7,826 nt of DNA, from NCBI GenBank assembly GCA_947259865.1, contig CAMYNZ010000173.1, forward strand, positions 1 through 7,826. The letters are read 5' to 3'. The notes under the pieces are model-generated. The model saw only the letters and a list, made by a program, of their open reading frames with translations. It was not told where the DNA came from and made no database searches. This DNA comes from an uncultured Desulfobacterales bacterium (GTDB lineage Bacteria > Desulfobacterota > Desulfobacteria > Desulfobacterales > G020354645). Positions 1-5,642 of the stretch are shown piece after piece (positions within the stretch are counted from its first letter, which is position 1; every line of letters begins with the position of its first letter). The translations under genes were made by a program, and so were the position numbers.

Positions 1-1028
1 GTTCATTCCCCTTAGATACAGATGATGTCAATCCAGAGGACAAACATTTATACATGATGCATGTAATTCTGAGGAATACGGATAAACCGGTAATTGCATT
101 TGAAACCAGGGGTTTCAAGATCAAGCAAATGCTCAAGATGGTAAACCTTTCTTTCGGCCAAAAAGATTTTTTTAATCGCAATCATTGTGTTGGTATAGCC
201 GTATGTCCATTAAGTCCCCTGGCCTACGAACCTGCTTCATGTGATACAATCATCGAATTCGCCAAACAAAACCAAATCATTTTCTTCACAGCGGCCATCA
301 TGGGCGGATTTTCAGGACCCATCAGCCTGATCGGAACGGTCATACAACAAAACACAGAGATACTGGCCGGAATAACCCTCACCCAATTAGCAAACCCCGG
401 TAATCCCGTCGTTTATTCAAACGGTTCGGCGGTTGCCAATATGAGAAACGGGAATTTTACCACCGGCTCTCCGGAGGTGATGCTCATTCATATTGCCGGC
501 ATGCAGATGAGTCTGGATCATTACCATTTACCGACCCGTTCGATGTGCGGAATGACCGATTCAAAAATCATCGACTATCAGGCCGGTTACGAAACCATGC
601 AAAATTTATTGATGGCCGCCCTGGGGGGCACCCATATGGCTTTCGAATGTATCGGCGTTTTAGATTCCATTATGACGACCTCCTATGAAAAGGTTGTAAT
701 CGATCTTGAGCTGCTAGCCCGAATAATGCGTATTCGAGAAGGAATGGATACCTCCGGCAAAGAGCAGGCCGTAAATGTTATCCAAGAAATCGGACATGAC
801 ACCATTCACATAACCCACCCGGACACCCTGGCGCATTTTAGAAATAGATGGCTGCCGGATTTGTCTAATTGGGAGACATATGAAAGCTGGCAGGAAGACG
901 GTTCGGCGGATGTGGCTGCCAGGGCGAATAAAAAGTACAAAGAAATACTTGAAAATGCACCGGAGACATTGATTGACCCGGAGGTGGAAAAAGCGCTTCA
1001 TAGTTACAAGCGTCGTTGTTTGCAATGA
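1..1028 (+). CDS. MttB-superfamily corrinoid-dependent methyltransferase (non-pyrrolysine type), 5' truncated
   Basis: The reading frame is open from base 3 with no stop, so the gene begins before the window; 341 residues are visible against roughly 480-500 usual for MttB proteins, so about the first 140-150 are missing. The ATG at 54 is internal. Family members transfer a methyl group from a methylamine or quaternary amine to a cognate corrinoid protein in the cytoplasm. Recognisable stretches are GGFSGPISLIGT, the TGSPE segment, and CGMTDSK followed by DYQAGYE. By alignment from memory with Methanosarcina MttB, where Pyl lies just before SDAK, the Pyl position is here Met (ATG at 552-554). 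This is therefore a Pyl-independent homologue, of the group that includes the glycine betaine (MtgB), proline betaine and carnitine enzymes. It ends in TGA. The substrate cannot be told from sequence; the hydroxyacyl-CoA dehydrogenase-like gene 72 bases downstream hints at a hydroxylated quaternary amine. Family call is firm, substrate is inference. Confidence 0.88.
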   Translation, partial: SFPLDTDDVNPEDKHLYMMHVILRNTDKPVIAFETRGFKIKQMLKMVNLSFGQKDFFNRNHCVGIAVCPLSPLAYEPASCDTIIEFAKQNQIIFFTAAIMGGFSGPISLIGTVIQQNTEILAGITLTQLANPGNPVVYSNGSAVANMRNGNFTTGSPEVMLIHIAGMQMSLDHYHLPTRSMCGMTDSKIIDYQAGYETMQNLLMAALGGTHMAFECIGVLDSIMTTSYEKVVIDLELLARIMRIREGMDTSGKEQAVNVIQEIGHDTIHITHPDTLAHFRNRWLPDLSNWETYESWQEDGSADVAARANKKYKEILENAPETLIDPEVEKALHSYKRRCLQ

Positions 1029-1084
1029 CGGGTATAACTTTGTCCGGTGCAGGGTTTGGTTCCTGCCAAATGGCGTGCAGCGCA

Positions 1085-1091
1085 AAGGAGG
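1085..1091 (+). promoter_or_regulatory. Strong ribosome binding site (AAGGAGG) for the dehydrogenase gene
   Basis: AAGGAGG lies nine bases before the ATG at 1101, near-perfect complementarity to the 16S rRNA 3' end. It fixes the start and is the strongest Shine-Dalgarno sequence seen in the window. Confidence 0.8.
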
Positions 1092-1100
1092 AAACATTAA

Positions 1101-2060
1101 ATGGTTGCAAATAAGATAAAAAAAATTGCGGTCTTGGGTCCCGGCATGATGGGGCATGCAATCGCCCAGGAATTTGCCCAGTCCGGTTATGGGGTGACCC
1201 TTTGCGGAAGATCTGAGGAAAGACTTCGGGAGGCCCTTCAAAAAATCGAACGCAACCTCAAGGAATTAGCCCAATGGGACATAATACCGGAAGAAAATGT
1301 AAAACCGGCCTTAGATCGTATAAGCACCACCGCCTCAATCCAAGAAGCGGGATCCGACGCGGATTTAGTTGTTGAGTCCATAATCGAGGACCTCGAGGTT
1401 AAACAGCAACTATTCAAAAATCTGGATGGCATATGCCCGGAGCGCACCATTTTGGCCAGCAACACCTCCAGCCTTTTACCCAGCGACCTGGCAGCAGCCA
1501 CCCGGCGGCCGGACCGCGTGCTGGTGGCGCATTATTTCAATCCTCCCTATTTAATGCCCCTGGTTGAGATCGTGCGTGGTAAATCAACCTCGGATCACAC
1601 GGTCACTATTGTCTATGACCTGATGAAGACCATGGGCAAAAGCCCCATTATCTGTCAAAAAGAGGCCCTTGGCTTTATTGCCAACCGTCTGCAGTTGGTA
1701 TTATGGCGTGAAGCCTTTAATATTGTCCAGCGTGGCATCGCCAGCCCCCAGGATGTCGACCTGGCGGTGAAAAACAGTTTCGGCCGTCGCCTGGGAATCG
1801 TTGGCCCCTTCGAGCTCTATGAATACATTGACGGCTACGATTTAACCCTCCAATGCGAAAAATACATTCTGCCGGACATGGACACCGCCAATGAGCCCTA
1901 CCCTATTCTACTCGAAAAAGTAAAAAAAGGAGAATTGGGTGCAAAAACCGGCAAAGGTTTTTATGAGTGGACGCCCGAATTTACCGAAACCTGGCGCAAA
2001 AAAATGATAAAAAATTTGGTCGGCTTTATAAAATCCCCCGAAAAGACGGTTAATGATTAG
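1101..2060 (+). CDS. 3-hydroxyacyl-CoA dehydrogenase family protein (hydroxybutyryl-CoA / L-carnitine / L-gulonate dehydrogenase-like)
   Basis: This 319-residue NAD-dependent dehydrogenase has the N-terminal Rossmann motif GPGMMG (residues 13-18), the catalytic region SNTSSLLPSDL, the HYFNP motif with the expected catalytic His144, and Glu156 in PLVEIV for the His-Glu pair. The C-terminal helical domain carries GFIANRLQ and GAKTGKGFYEW, typical of 3-hydroxybutyryl-CoA dehydrogenases. The length is above the usual ~280 of those enzymes and closer to L-carnitine 3-dehydrogenase and L-gulonate 3-dehydrogenase (about 320); TSSLLPSDL and LWREA also recall carnitine dehydrogenase. A hydroxy-acid or hydroxyacyl-CoA is thus the likely substrate, and next to an MttB homologue oxidation of a carnitine-like compound is plausible but unproven. 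The stop is TAG (2058-2060), notable in a Pyl-encoding genome; readthrough would add Pyl and 34 residues before TGA at 2163. The next gene follows within 20 bases, so the two are probably co-transcribed. Confidence 0.85.
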   Translation: MVANKIKKIAVLGPGMMGHAIAQEFAQSGYGVTLCGRSEERLREALQKIERNLKELAQWDIIPEENVKPALDRISTTASIQEAGSDADLVVESIIEDLEVKQQLFKNLDGICPERTILASNTSSLLPSDLAAATRRPDRVLVAHYFNPPYLMPLVEIVRGKSTSDHTVTIVYDLMKTMGKSPIICQKEALGFIANRLQLVLWREAFNIVQRGIASPQDVDLAVKNSFGRRLGIVGPFELYEYIDGYDLTLQCEKYILPDMDTANEPYPILLEKVKKGELGAKTGKGFYEWTPEFTETWRKKMIKNLVGFIKSPEKTVND

Positions 2061-2073
2061 CGCAAGGGAGAAT

Positions 2074-2859
2074 ATGGCGATGGACATATCAGTCAAAGGA
2101 CTGCGGGTACTCATAACCGCTGCGGCTTCAGGTATCGGGTATGCCTTTGCTCAGGCTTTTCTTGATAAGGGTGCCAGGGTGCATATTTGCGATATTAAGA
2201 CCGAGATGCTGGAAGCGTGCACAACTGCCCTGGCCGGTATCGGTGTGACCGAGGCCGATGTCTCCGATCCCGTTCAGGTAGACCGCTTGTTTGAAGAAAC
2301 CGTGGCCCATCTCGGAGGGCTGGATGTTTTGGTGAACAATGCCGGTATTGCGGGGCCCACGGCCTCCGTAGAGGACGTTTCTCCCGAGGAATGGGATCGC
2401 ACAATGGCCATAAACATTAACGGCCAGTTTTATTGTGCCCGACAGGCCGTACCCCTTATTAAGGCAGCCGGTGGAGGCTCAATCGTCAATATGTCGTCTT
2501 CAGCAGGAATACTCGGTTATCCCATGCGCTCACCGTATGCCGCCTCAAAATGGGCCGTAATTGGTTTAACAAAAACCATGGCCATGGAATTGGGGGAGTT
2601 CGGGATTCGGGTGAATGCCATTTGTCCAAATGCGGTTGAGGGGCCCCGTATGGATGCAGTTATAGCGGCCGAAGCGCAAGCCAAAGGCATTTCCGAAAAA
2701 CAGGTTTACGCCCGCCTGGTCATGGGTACGTCGATGCGCACATTCGTCTCGACCGACGATGTTGTAAATATGGTGCTTTTTCTGTGCTCAGAGGCCGGAA
2801 GCAAAATTTCGGGACAAGCATTGAGTATCGACGGTTATACCGAAACCCTGCGGGGGTAA
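2074..2859 (+). CDS. Short-chain dehydrogenase/reductase (SDR), classical type
   Basis: From ATG 2074 the protein has 261 residues, typical of classical SDRs (about 250). The nucleotide-binding motif TAAASGIG (residues 15-22) is a TGxxxGIG variant with Ala in place of the first Gly; NNAG is at 88-91; the catalytic Ser is about residue 142 in NMSSSAG, and YAASK (155-159) supplies Tyr155 and Lys159. The C-terminal GQALSIDGY matches the family's usual end. It should be a cytoplasmic NAD(P)-dependent alcohol or ketone oxidoreductase; substrate unknown. Start choice: AAGGGAG at 2064-2070 is three bases from ATG 2074 and nine from ATG 2080, so 2080 is an equally good start; ATG 2053 overlaps the previous gene and has no Shine-Dalgarno. 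It follows the hydroxyacyl-CoA dehydrogenase-like gene closely and probably acts in the same catabolic route. It ends in TAA, about 140 bases before pylT. Confidence 0.88.
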   Translation: MAMDISVKGLRVLITAAASGIGYAFAQAFLDKGARVHICDIKTEMLEACTTALAGIGVTEADVSDPVQVDRLFEETVAHLGGLDVLVNNAGIAGPTASVEDVSPEEWDRTMAININGQFYCARQAVPLIKAAGGGSIVNMSSSAGILGYPMRSPYAASKWAVIGLTKTMAMELGEFGIRVNAICPNAVEGPRMDAVIAAEAQAKGISEKQVYARLVMGTSMRTFVSTDDVVNMVLFLCSEAGSKISGQALSIDGYTETLRG

Positions 2860-2881
2860 GATGATACCTGCATTTTGCACG

Positions 2882-2913
2882 AGCCCTCCAGAGGCGGACA
2901 GGTCGGAGGCTTT
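2882..2913 (+). other. Imperfect stem-loop after the SDR gene
   Basis: GCCcTCC at 2883-2889 can pair with GGAGGC at 2905-2910 through one bulged base, followed by only TTT. It might attenuate transcription leaving the SDR gene, but the stem is imperfect and the T tract short. The remainder of 2860-2953 shows nothing else recognisable. Confidence 0.2.
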
Positions 2914-2953
2914 CATATTCTCATTAATTTTCATGCAAGATTCAGGTAATAAA

Positions 2954-2982
2954 TTGACGGATATATGCTACTAGGATAAAAA
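2954..2982 (+). promoter_or_regulatory. Putative sigma-70 type promoter for pylT
   Basis: TTGACG (2954-2959) matches five of six bases of the -35 consensus. Seventeen bases later TAAAAA (2977-2982) matches the -10 consensus at four of six. Transcription would start near 2989, just ahead of the tRNA at 2998. GATAAT at 2985-2990 is a better -10 by itself but lacks a correctly spaced -35. The position fits a dedicated promoter for the pyl genes; exact boxes are inference. Confidence 0.45.
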
Positions 2983-2997
2983 ATGATAATGGCTTGC

Positions 2998-3071
2998 GGG
3001 GGGTGGATCGTAATGTGATCGTGTGGACTCTAAATCCACGTAGCCGGGTGCAACTCCCGGACTCCCCGCCA
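2998..3071 (+). tRNA. pylT: tRNA-Pyl (amber suppressor, anticodon CUA)
   Basis: This tRNA reads UAG as pyrrolysine. It folds fully: acceptor GGGGGGT (2998-3004) pairs with ACTCCCC (3061-3067) with one G-U; a single base, then D stem GATC/GATC (3006-3009/3017-3020); one linker base; a 6-bp anticodon stem TGTGGA/TCCACG (3022-3027/3035-3040) holding loop CTCTAAA with anticodon CTA at 3030-3032; a 3-base variable loop TAG; and T stem CCGGG/CCCGG (3044-3048/3056-3060). Discriminator G (3068) and an encoded CCA (3069-3071) follow. Hallmarks of tRNA-Pyl are the one-base acceptor-D linker, the 6-bp anticodon stem, the 3-base variable loop, no GG in the D loop and no standard TTC in the T loop (TGCAACT). 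The D loop is seven bases (GTAATGT), against about five in the forms I recall. The companion synthetase gene begins about 310 bases downstream. Confidence 0.97.
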
Positions 3072-3087
3072 TAAAAATATTAACCGC

Positions 3088-3136
3088 CCCGGTGGAATCC
3101 CACCTTCGGTGTGTTCGTAAACGAAATTCCACTGGG
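3088..3136 (+). ncRNA. Possible three-way-junction RNA fold just after pylT
   Basis: An outer 11-bp stem joins 3088-3098 to 3126-3136 with one G-U pair. Inside are two small hairpins: CACC-TTC-GGTG (3101-3111) and TTCG-TAAA-CGAA (3114-3125). All 49 bases fit one branched fold with almost no unpaired junction residues. It matches no RNA family I recognise; it may be structure in the tRNA trailer/pylSc leader or a palindromic repeat unit. Confidence 0.3.
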
Positions 3137-3168
3137 CAGGCAGACGCACGCGGACAAACGCAGACAAG

Positions 3169-3204
3169 TTTTTTCCTCCCGAAGACACTGTCGGGAGGAA
3201 AAAA
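3169..3204. repeat. Perfect 14-bp palindrome with T-rich left arm and A-rich right arm
   Basis: TTTTTTCCTCCCGA (3169-3182) is exactly complementary to 3191-3204 around an 8-base loop. The T run precedes the stem and the A run follows it on both strands, the reverse of an intrinsic terminator, so it is not called as one. It may be a transcript-stabilising hairpin or a dispersed palindromic element. Confidence 0.8.
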
Positions 3205-3300
3205 TGACGCCCTGCGGATAAAGATGATGCTCTTGAATAATACCAATCACAATGGACCTGGCTAAGAGGTATAAATCGAATCGCAAAGCGATTGACAATT

Positions 3301-3329
3301 TTTACCCCGGGCAAGTCGCCCGGGGTAAA
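3301..3329. repeat. Perfect 12-bp palindrome upstream of pylSc
   Basis: TTTACCCCGGGC (3301-3312) pairs perfectly with GCCCGGGGTAAA (3318-3329) around AAGTC. Such a GC-rich hairpin about 50 bases before the pylSc start would be very stable in the messenger and could affect ribosome access or decay. No T tract follows, so it is not a standard terminator. Confidence 0.8.
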
Positions 3330-3368
3330 GGTCTGCGTGCGTCTGCGGCTAATCGAAAAAAAATCTTC

Positions 3369-3376
3369 AAGGAGAG
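3369..3376 (+). promoter_or_regulatory. Ribosome binding site that decides the TTG start of pylSc
   Basis: AAGGAGAG sits seven bases (counted from GGAG) before TTG 3382. No ATG in this frame has a comparable site, and translation from here gives the expected PylSc N terminus (TITWTKTQ, compare the WTK-type start of known bacterial PylSc). Confidence 0.75.
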
Positions 3377-3381
3377 TTAAT

Positions 3382-4224
3382 TTGACCATCACCTGGACCA
3401 AAACCCAAGCCCGGCGCTTAACGGAACTGGACGCATCCGAGTCGGATTTGAACAAGCAATTTGAGGACAGTTCCAAGCGGGAGCGCAGTTATCAGAAAAT
3501 GGAAAAACAACTGGTTGCCAGGCAAGGGCGATTGTTGAAAGAATTCCGAGATATCCACCGCAGACCCGGGCTGTGCCGGCTGGAAAGCAGACTGGTCGAT
3601 ATCCTGGTTACGCAGGGTTTTGCGCAAGTCACCACACCGATTATTATGTCCAAAGGGCTGTTGGCTAAAATGTCTATCGGTGCCGATCACCCGCTGCATT
3701 CCCAGATATATTGGCTCGATAAAAACAAGTGTCTGCGTCCGATGCTGGCACCCCATTTGTATTTTGTGCTTGTGGACTTGCTGCGTCTGTGGGATAAACC
3801 GGTTCAAATTTTTGAAGTGGGACCCTGCTTCCGGAAAGAATCCCAGGGGGCCCAGCATTCGAGCGAGTTTACGATGTTCAATCTCGTGGAAATGGGCCTG
3901 CCGGCAGAAACCCGACAGGAAAGAATCAGGGAATTGGGGGCTCTGGTAGCTACTGCAGCAGGGGTGCGCGATTTTCGGTTTGAAACCGTAACATCCGAAA
4001 TTTACGGCGATACCGTCGATATCGTGGCCGGAAAGGATAGTCTGGAACTGGGCTCGGCAGCAATGGGACCCCACCCTTTGGATCGGGCCTGGAAAATAAA
4101 CACCACCTGGATAGGGATCGGTTTTGGTCTGGAGCGCCTGCTTATGGTGGCACAGAAAAGTACCAATCTGGCAAAAATGGGACGCAGCCTTACGTATCTG
4201 GATGGAATACGATTAAACATTTAA
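3382..4224 (+). CDS. pylSc: Pyrrolysyl-tRNA synthetase catalytic subunit, split bacterial type (PylSc)
   Basis: This class II synthetase core charges tRNA-Pyl with pyrrolysine. From TTG 3382 it has 280 residues, close to the roughly 290 of bacterial PylSc and lacking the N-terminal tRNA-binding domain fused in Methanosarcina PylRS. Class II motifs are present: motif 1 near TTPIIMSKGLLAKM (84-97), motif 2 from FRKESQGAQ (150-158) to EFTMFN (162-167), and motif 3 GIGFGLERLL (245-254). LRPMLAPHLY (118-127) forms the substrate pocket wall; against the M. mazei enzyme, pocket Asn346 is kept (Asn167), Cys348 becomes Val169, Tyr384 is kept (Tyr208 in IYGDT) and Trp417 is kept (Trp243). Pocket numbering is from memory. 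The frame is open further upstream to 3292, but that extension is read through a palindrome and lacks a Shine-Dalgarno. It ends in TAA, not TAG. Split enzymes normally need PylSn in trans, which is not in this window. Confidence 0.96.
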   Translation: MTITWTKTQARRLTELDASESDLNKQFEDSSKRERSYQKMEKQLVARQGRLLKEFRDIHRRPGLCRLESRLVDILVTQGFAQVTTPIIMSKGLLAKMSIGADHPLHSQIYWLDKNKCLRPMLAPHLYFVLVDLLRLWDKPVQIFEVGPCFRKESQGAQHSSEFTMFNLVEMGLPAETRQERIRELGALVATAAGVRDFRFETVTSEIYGDTVDIVAGKDSLELGSAAMGPHPLDRAWKINTTWIGIGFGLERLLMVAQKSTNLAKMGRSLTYLDGIRLNI

Positions 4225-4341
4225 ATTATGGCGGGGCTCTCGAACATGATCTGAGGCTTGCCCGCCTCAGGCGCGGTTCTACAACCGCTTCTGAAAAAGG
4301 CTCCGGTGCAGATAAATGCGCCTACGCGATACTGGTTACTG

Positions 4342-4381
4342 CCTGCCCGCCATCGCGAGCCGCTCAGGCGAGGCGGGCGGG
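4342..4381. repeat. GC-rich stem-loop between pylSc and pylB
   Basis: CCTGCCCGCC (4342-4351) pairs with 4372-4381 through ten pairs including one G-U, and TCGC/GCGA (4353-4356/4368-4371) extends the stem past a bulged A. The adjacent hairpin at 4251-4270 shares the GCCCGCCTCAGGCG wording, suggesting related repeat units. No T tract follows. Confidence 0.65.
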
Positions 4382-4453
4382 GATGCTTGATGCTCGATAA
4401 AAGAGAAAAAAATTATTGTTTCAACCAGCATCCAGAAACGAGCATCCAGCATC
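4382..4453. repeat. Imperfect inverted repeat with internal AGCATCCAG direct repeats
   Basis: GATGCTTGATGCTCG (4382-4396) is complementary at 14 of 15 positions to CGAGCATCCAGCATC (4439-4453). AGCATCCAG also occurs directly at 4427-4435 and 4441-4449. It looks like a dispersed intergenic repeat; copy number elsewhere in the genome is unknown from this window. Confidence 0.6.
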
Positions 4454-4532
4454 TGCATGTTATTTTCTATGAAATATTATTATAAACTATTGAGCTGGAT
4501 ATAGTTCGAAGTTAGCAAAACTTAGAATCGGT

Positions 4533-5642
4533 ATGAAAGATAAAAAAAGAACGCTGGAAACCATACTCTCCAAAGCGCTGCGGGAGGAAAATCTGTCTGC
4601 AGATGATATAGTGTTTCTTCTTAGGTTGAAGGAAGAGGACCAGGTGAATAAAGTTTTTGCTACTGCAAAAACTTTACGCGAGAGATATTTCGGCAATAAG
4701 ATATTTATGTACGGTTTTATTTATACCAGTACCTATTGCCGCAATGACTGCAGCTTTTGTTTTTTTCGCCGTTCCAACCCGGAAAGCCAGCGCTATCGCA
4801 AGGCCAAACACGAAATTATAGCCACCGCCGGACGGTTAGCGGACTCCGGTGTTCACCTGATCGATCTGACGATGGGAGAAGACCCGGCCCTTTTCAATGG
4901 CAGTGGCGCGGGTTTTGACCGCCTGGTTGACCTGATTAAATCTGTAAAAAAAACCGCCGGACTGCCGATCATGGTTTCACCGGGAGTGGTTCCGGAAAGT
5001 GTGTTGTGCAGAATGATAGAAGCCGGTGCTCGCTGGTACGCGTGTTATCAGGAAACTCATACCCGGTGGTTGTTTAATCAGCTCAGACCTGAACAAAACT
5101 ATGACCTTCGACTGGAAACCAAACGCAAGGCGCATCGTCTGGGACTATTGATCGAGGAAGGATTACTTTGCGGGGTGGGTGAAACTCCCGAGGATTTAGC
5201 CCATTCAATCTCGGTGATGCAGGCACTGAATGCCGATCAGGTGCGGGTTATGAATTTCGTTCCCCAACCGAGAACCCCGATGGAGAAAACCACCCCTCCC
5301 GATCCCCAAACAGAAGCATTGATCATTGCTGTGTTGCGACTGGTCTTTCCAGATAGGTTGATACCGGCTACTCTGGATGTGGATGGCCTGTCCGGGCTTA
5401 AAAAACGACTGGATGCCGGTGCTAATGTGGTAACTTCCATAATACCGCGGGGTCAGGGGCTTGCCGGTGTGGCGCAACATTCACTTGATATAGAAGCGGG
5501 CAGACGAACGAATGCCTCCGTGCTGGAGGTTTTGCAGACTGCCGGTTTGGAATCGGCAAAAACCGAAGAATATCTTGCCTGGATCAACGAGCGTCAGCGG
5601 GCGACTGATGCAAGCAATATCAGAGGGAAAATTGCGTGCTAG
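4533..5642 (+). CDS. pylB: 3-methylornithine synthase, radical SAM enzyme PylB
   Basis: PylB is the first pyrrolysine biosynthesis enzyme, a radical SAM mutase rearranging L-lysine to (3R)-3-methyl-D-ornithine. The 369-residue product matches the usual ~350 plus a slightly longer tail. The 4Fe-4S cluster cysteines are Cys69, Cys73 and Cys76 in YCRNDCSFCFF (CxxxCxxC), followed by family-typical segments IDLTMGEDPA, PIMVSPGVVPE, ACYQETH, GLLCGVGE, RVMNFVPQPRTPME, RLIPATLDVDGL and GANVVTSIIPRGQGLAGVA, which closely parallel archaeal PylB. Start ATG 4533 agrees with family length, though no strong Shine-Dalgarno precedes it. The stop is TAG (5640-5642), the codon decoded as Pyl by pylT, and pylC starts inside the last codons at GTG 5636. 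Readthrough would add Pyl plus 46 residues before TAA at 5781. Confidence 0.97.
   Translation: MKDKKRTLETILSKALREENLSADDIVFLLRLKEEDQVNKVFATAKTLRERYFGNKIFMYGFIYTSTYCRNDCSFCFFRRSNPESQRYRKAKHEIIATAGRLADSGVHLIDLTMGEDPALFNGSGAGFDRLVDLIKSVKKTAGLPIMVSPGVVPESVLCRMIEAGARWYACYQETHTRWLFNQLRPEQNYDLRLETKRKAHRLGLLIEEGLLCGVGETPEDLAHSISVMQALNADQVRVMNFVPQPRTPMEKTTPPDPQTEALIIAVLRLVFPDRLIPATLDVDGLSGLKKRLDAGANVVTSIIPRGQGLAGVAQHSLDIEAGRRTNASVLEVLQTAGLESAKTEEYLAWINERQRATDASNIRGKIAC
5623..5627 (+). promoter_or_regulatory. Ribosome binding site for pylC inside the pylB 3' end
   Basis: GAGGG lies eight bases before GTG 5636 and supports that GTG as the pylC start, giving a product that opens directly with the nucleotide-binding strand MLVGVVGG. 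Confidence 0.6.

Larger units (their letters stand above)
3072..3381 (+). other. Hairpin-rich non-coding region between pylT and pylSc
   Basis: About 310 bases without a convincing gene. It holds, in order, a possible branched fold (3088-3136), a 14-bp palindrome (3169-3204), a 6-bp hairpin AATCGC-AAA-GCGATT (3279-3293), a 12-bp palindrome (3301-3329) and the pylSc ribosome binding site. A 12-base inverted repeat pairs 3140-3151 with 3335-3346 and would bring the ends of the region together. If pylT and pylSc share a transcript this is the pylSc 5' leader, so it could govern tRNA processing, messenger stability or synthetase expression; alternatively these are ordinary dispersed palindromes. 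Confidence 0.6.
4225..4532 (+). other. Non-coding, hairpin-rich gap between pylSc and pylB
   Basis: The 308 bases hold at least four stem-loops: CTGAGGC/GCCTCAG (4251-4270), GCGGTT/AACCGC (4273-4288), a long GC-rich stem (4342-4381) and a 15-base imperfect inverted repeat (4382-4453). The 75-codon open frame at 4258-4485 runs through these repeats and resembles no protein I know. TATAAA at 4481-4486 could be a -10 box for pylB, but no good -35 is correctly spaced. Such a spacer inside an otherwise compact pathway suggests inserted repeats or a processing/decoupling point. Confidence 0.6.

Noticed and set aside
54..1028. ATG 54 as the start of the methyltransferase gene
   Set aside because: The frame is open to the window edge with plausible coding sequence (SFPLDTDDVNPEDKHLY) and the product would be far too short for the family.
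3169..3204. Intrinsic terminator after pylT
   Set aside because: The stem is perfect but the T run precedes it and an A run follows, on either strand, so it lacks the required trailing U tract.
3292..3297. Perfect TTGACA as a -35 box for a pylSc promoter
   Set aside because: The bases 17 downstream fall in the GC-rich palindrome and give no -10 resemblance.
3292..3381. N-terminal extension of pylSc from TTG 3292
   Set aside because: The 30 extra residues are read through the 12-bp palindrome, have no Shine-Dalgarno and do not match PylSc; TTG 3382 has a good site.
3418..4074. Long reverse-strand open frame opposite pylSc
   Set aside because: It is a shadow of the clearly identified pylSc gene with no recognisable protein features.
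4258..4485. 75-codon open frame between pylSc and pylB as a gene or PylSn
   Set aside because: It runs through hairpins and repeats, has no ribosome binding site, and its product resembles neither PylSn nor any known protein.
4225..4532. CRISPR array
   Set aside because: Repeats are few, short, partly inverted and lack regular spacers.
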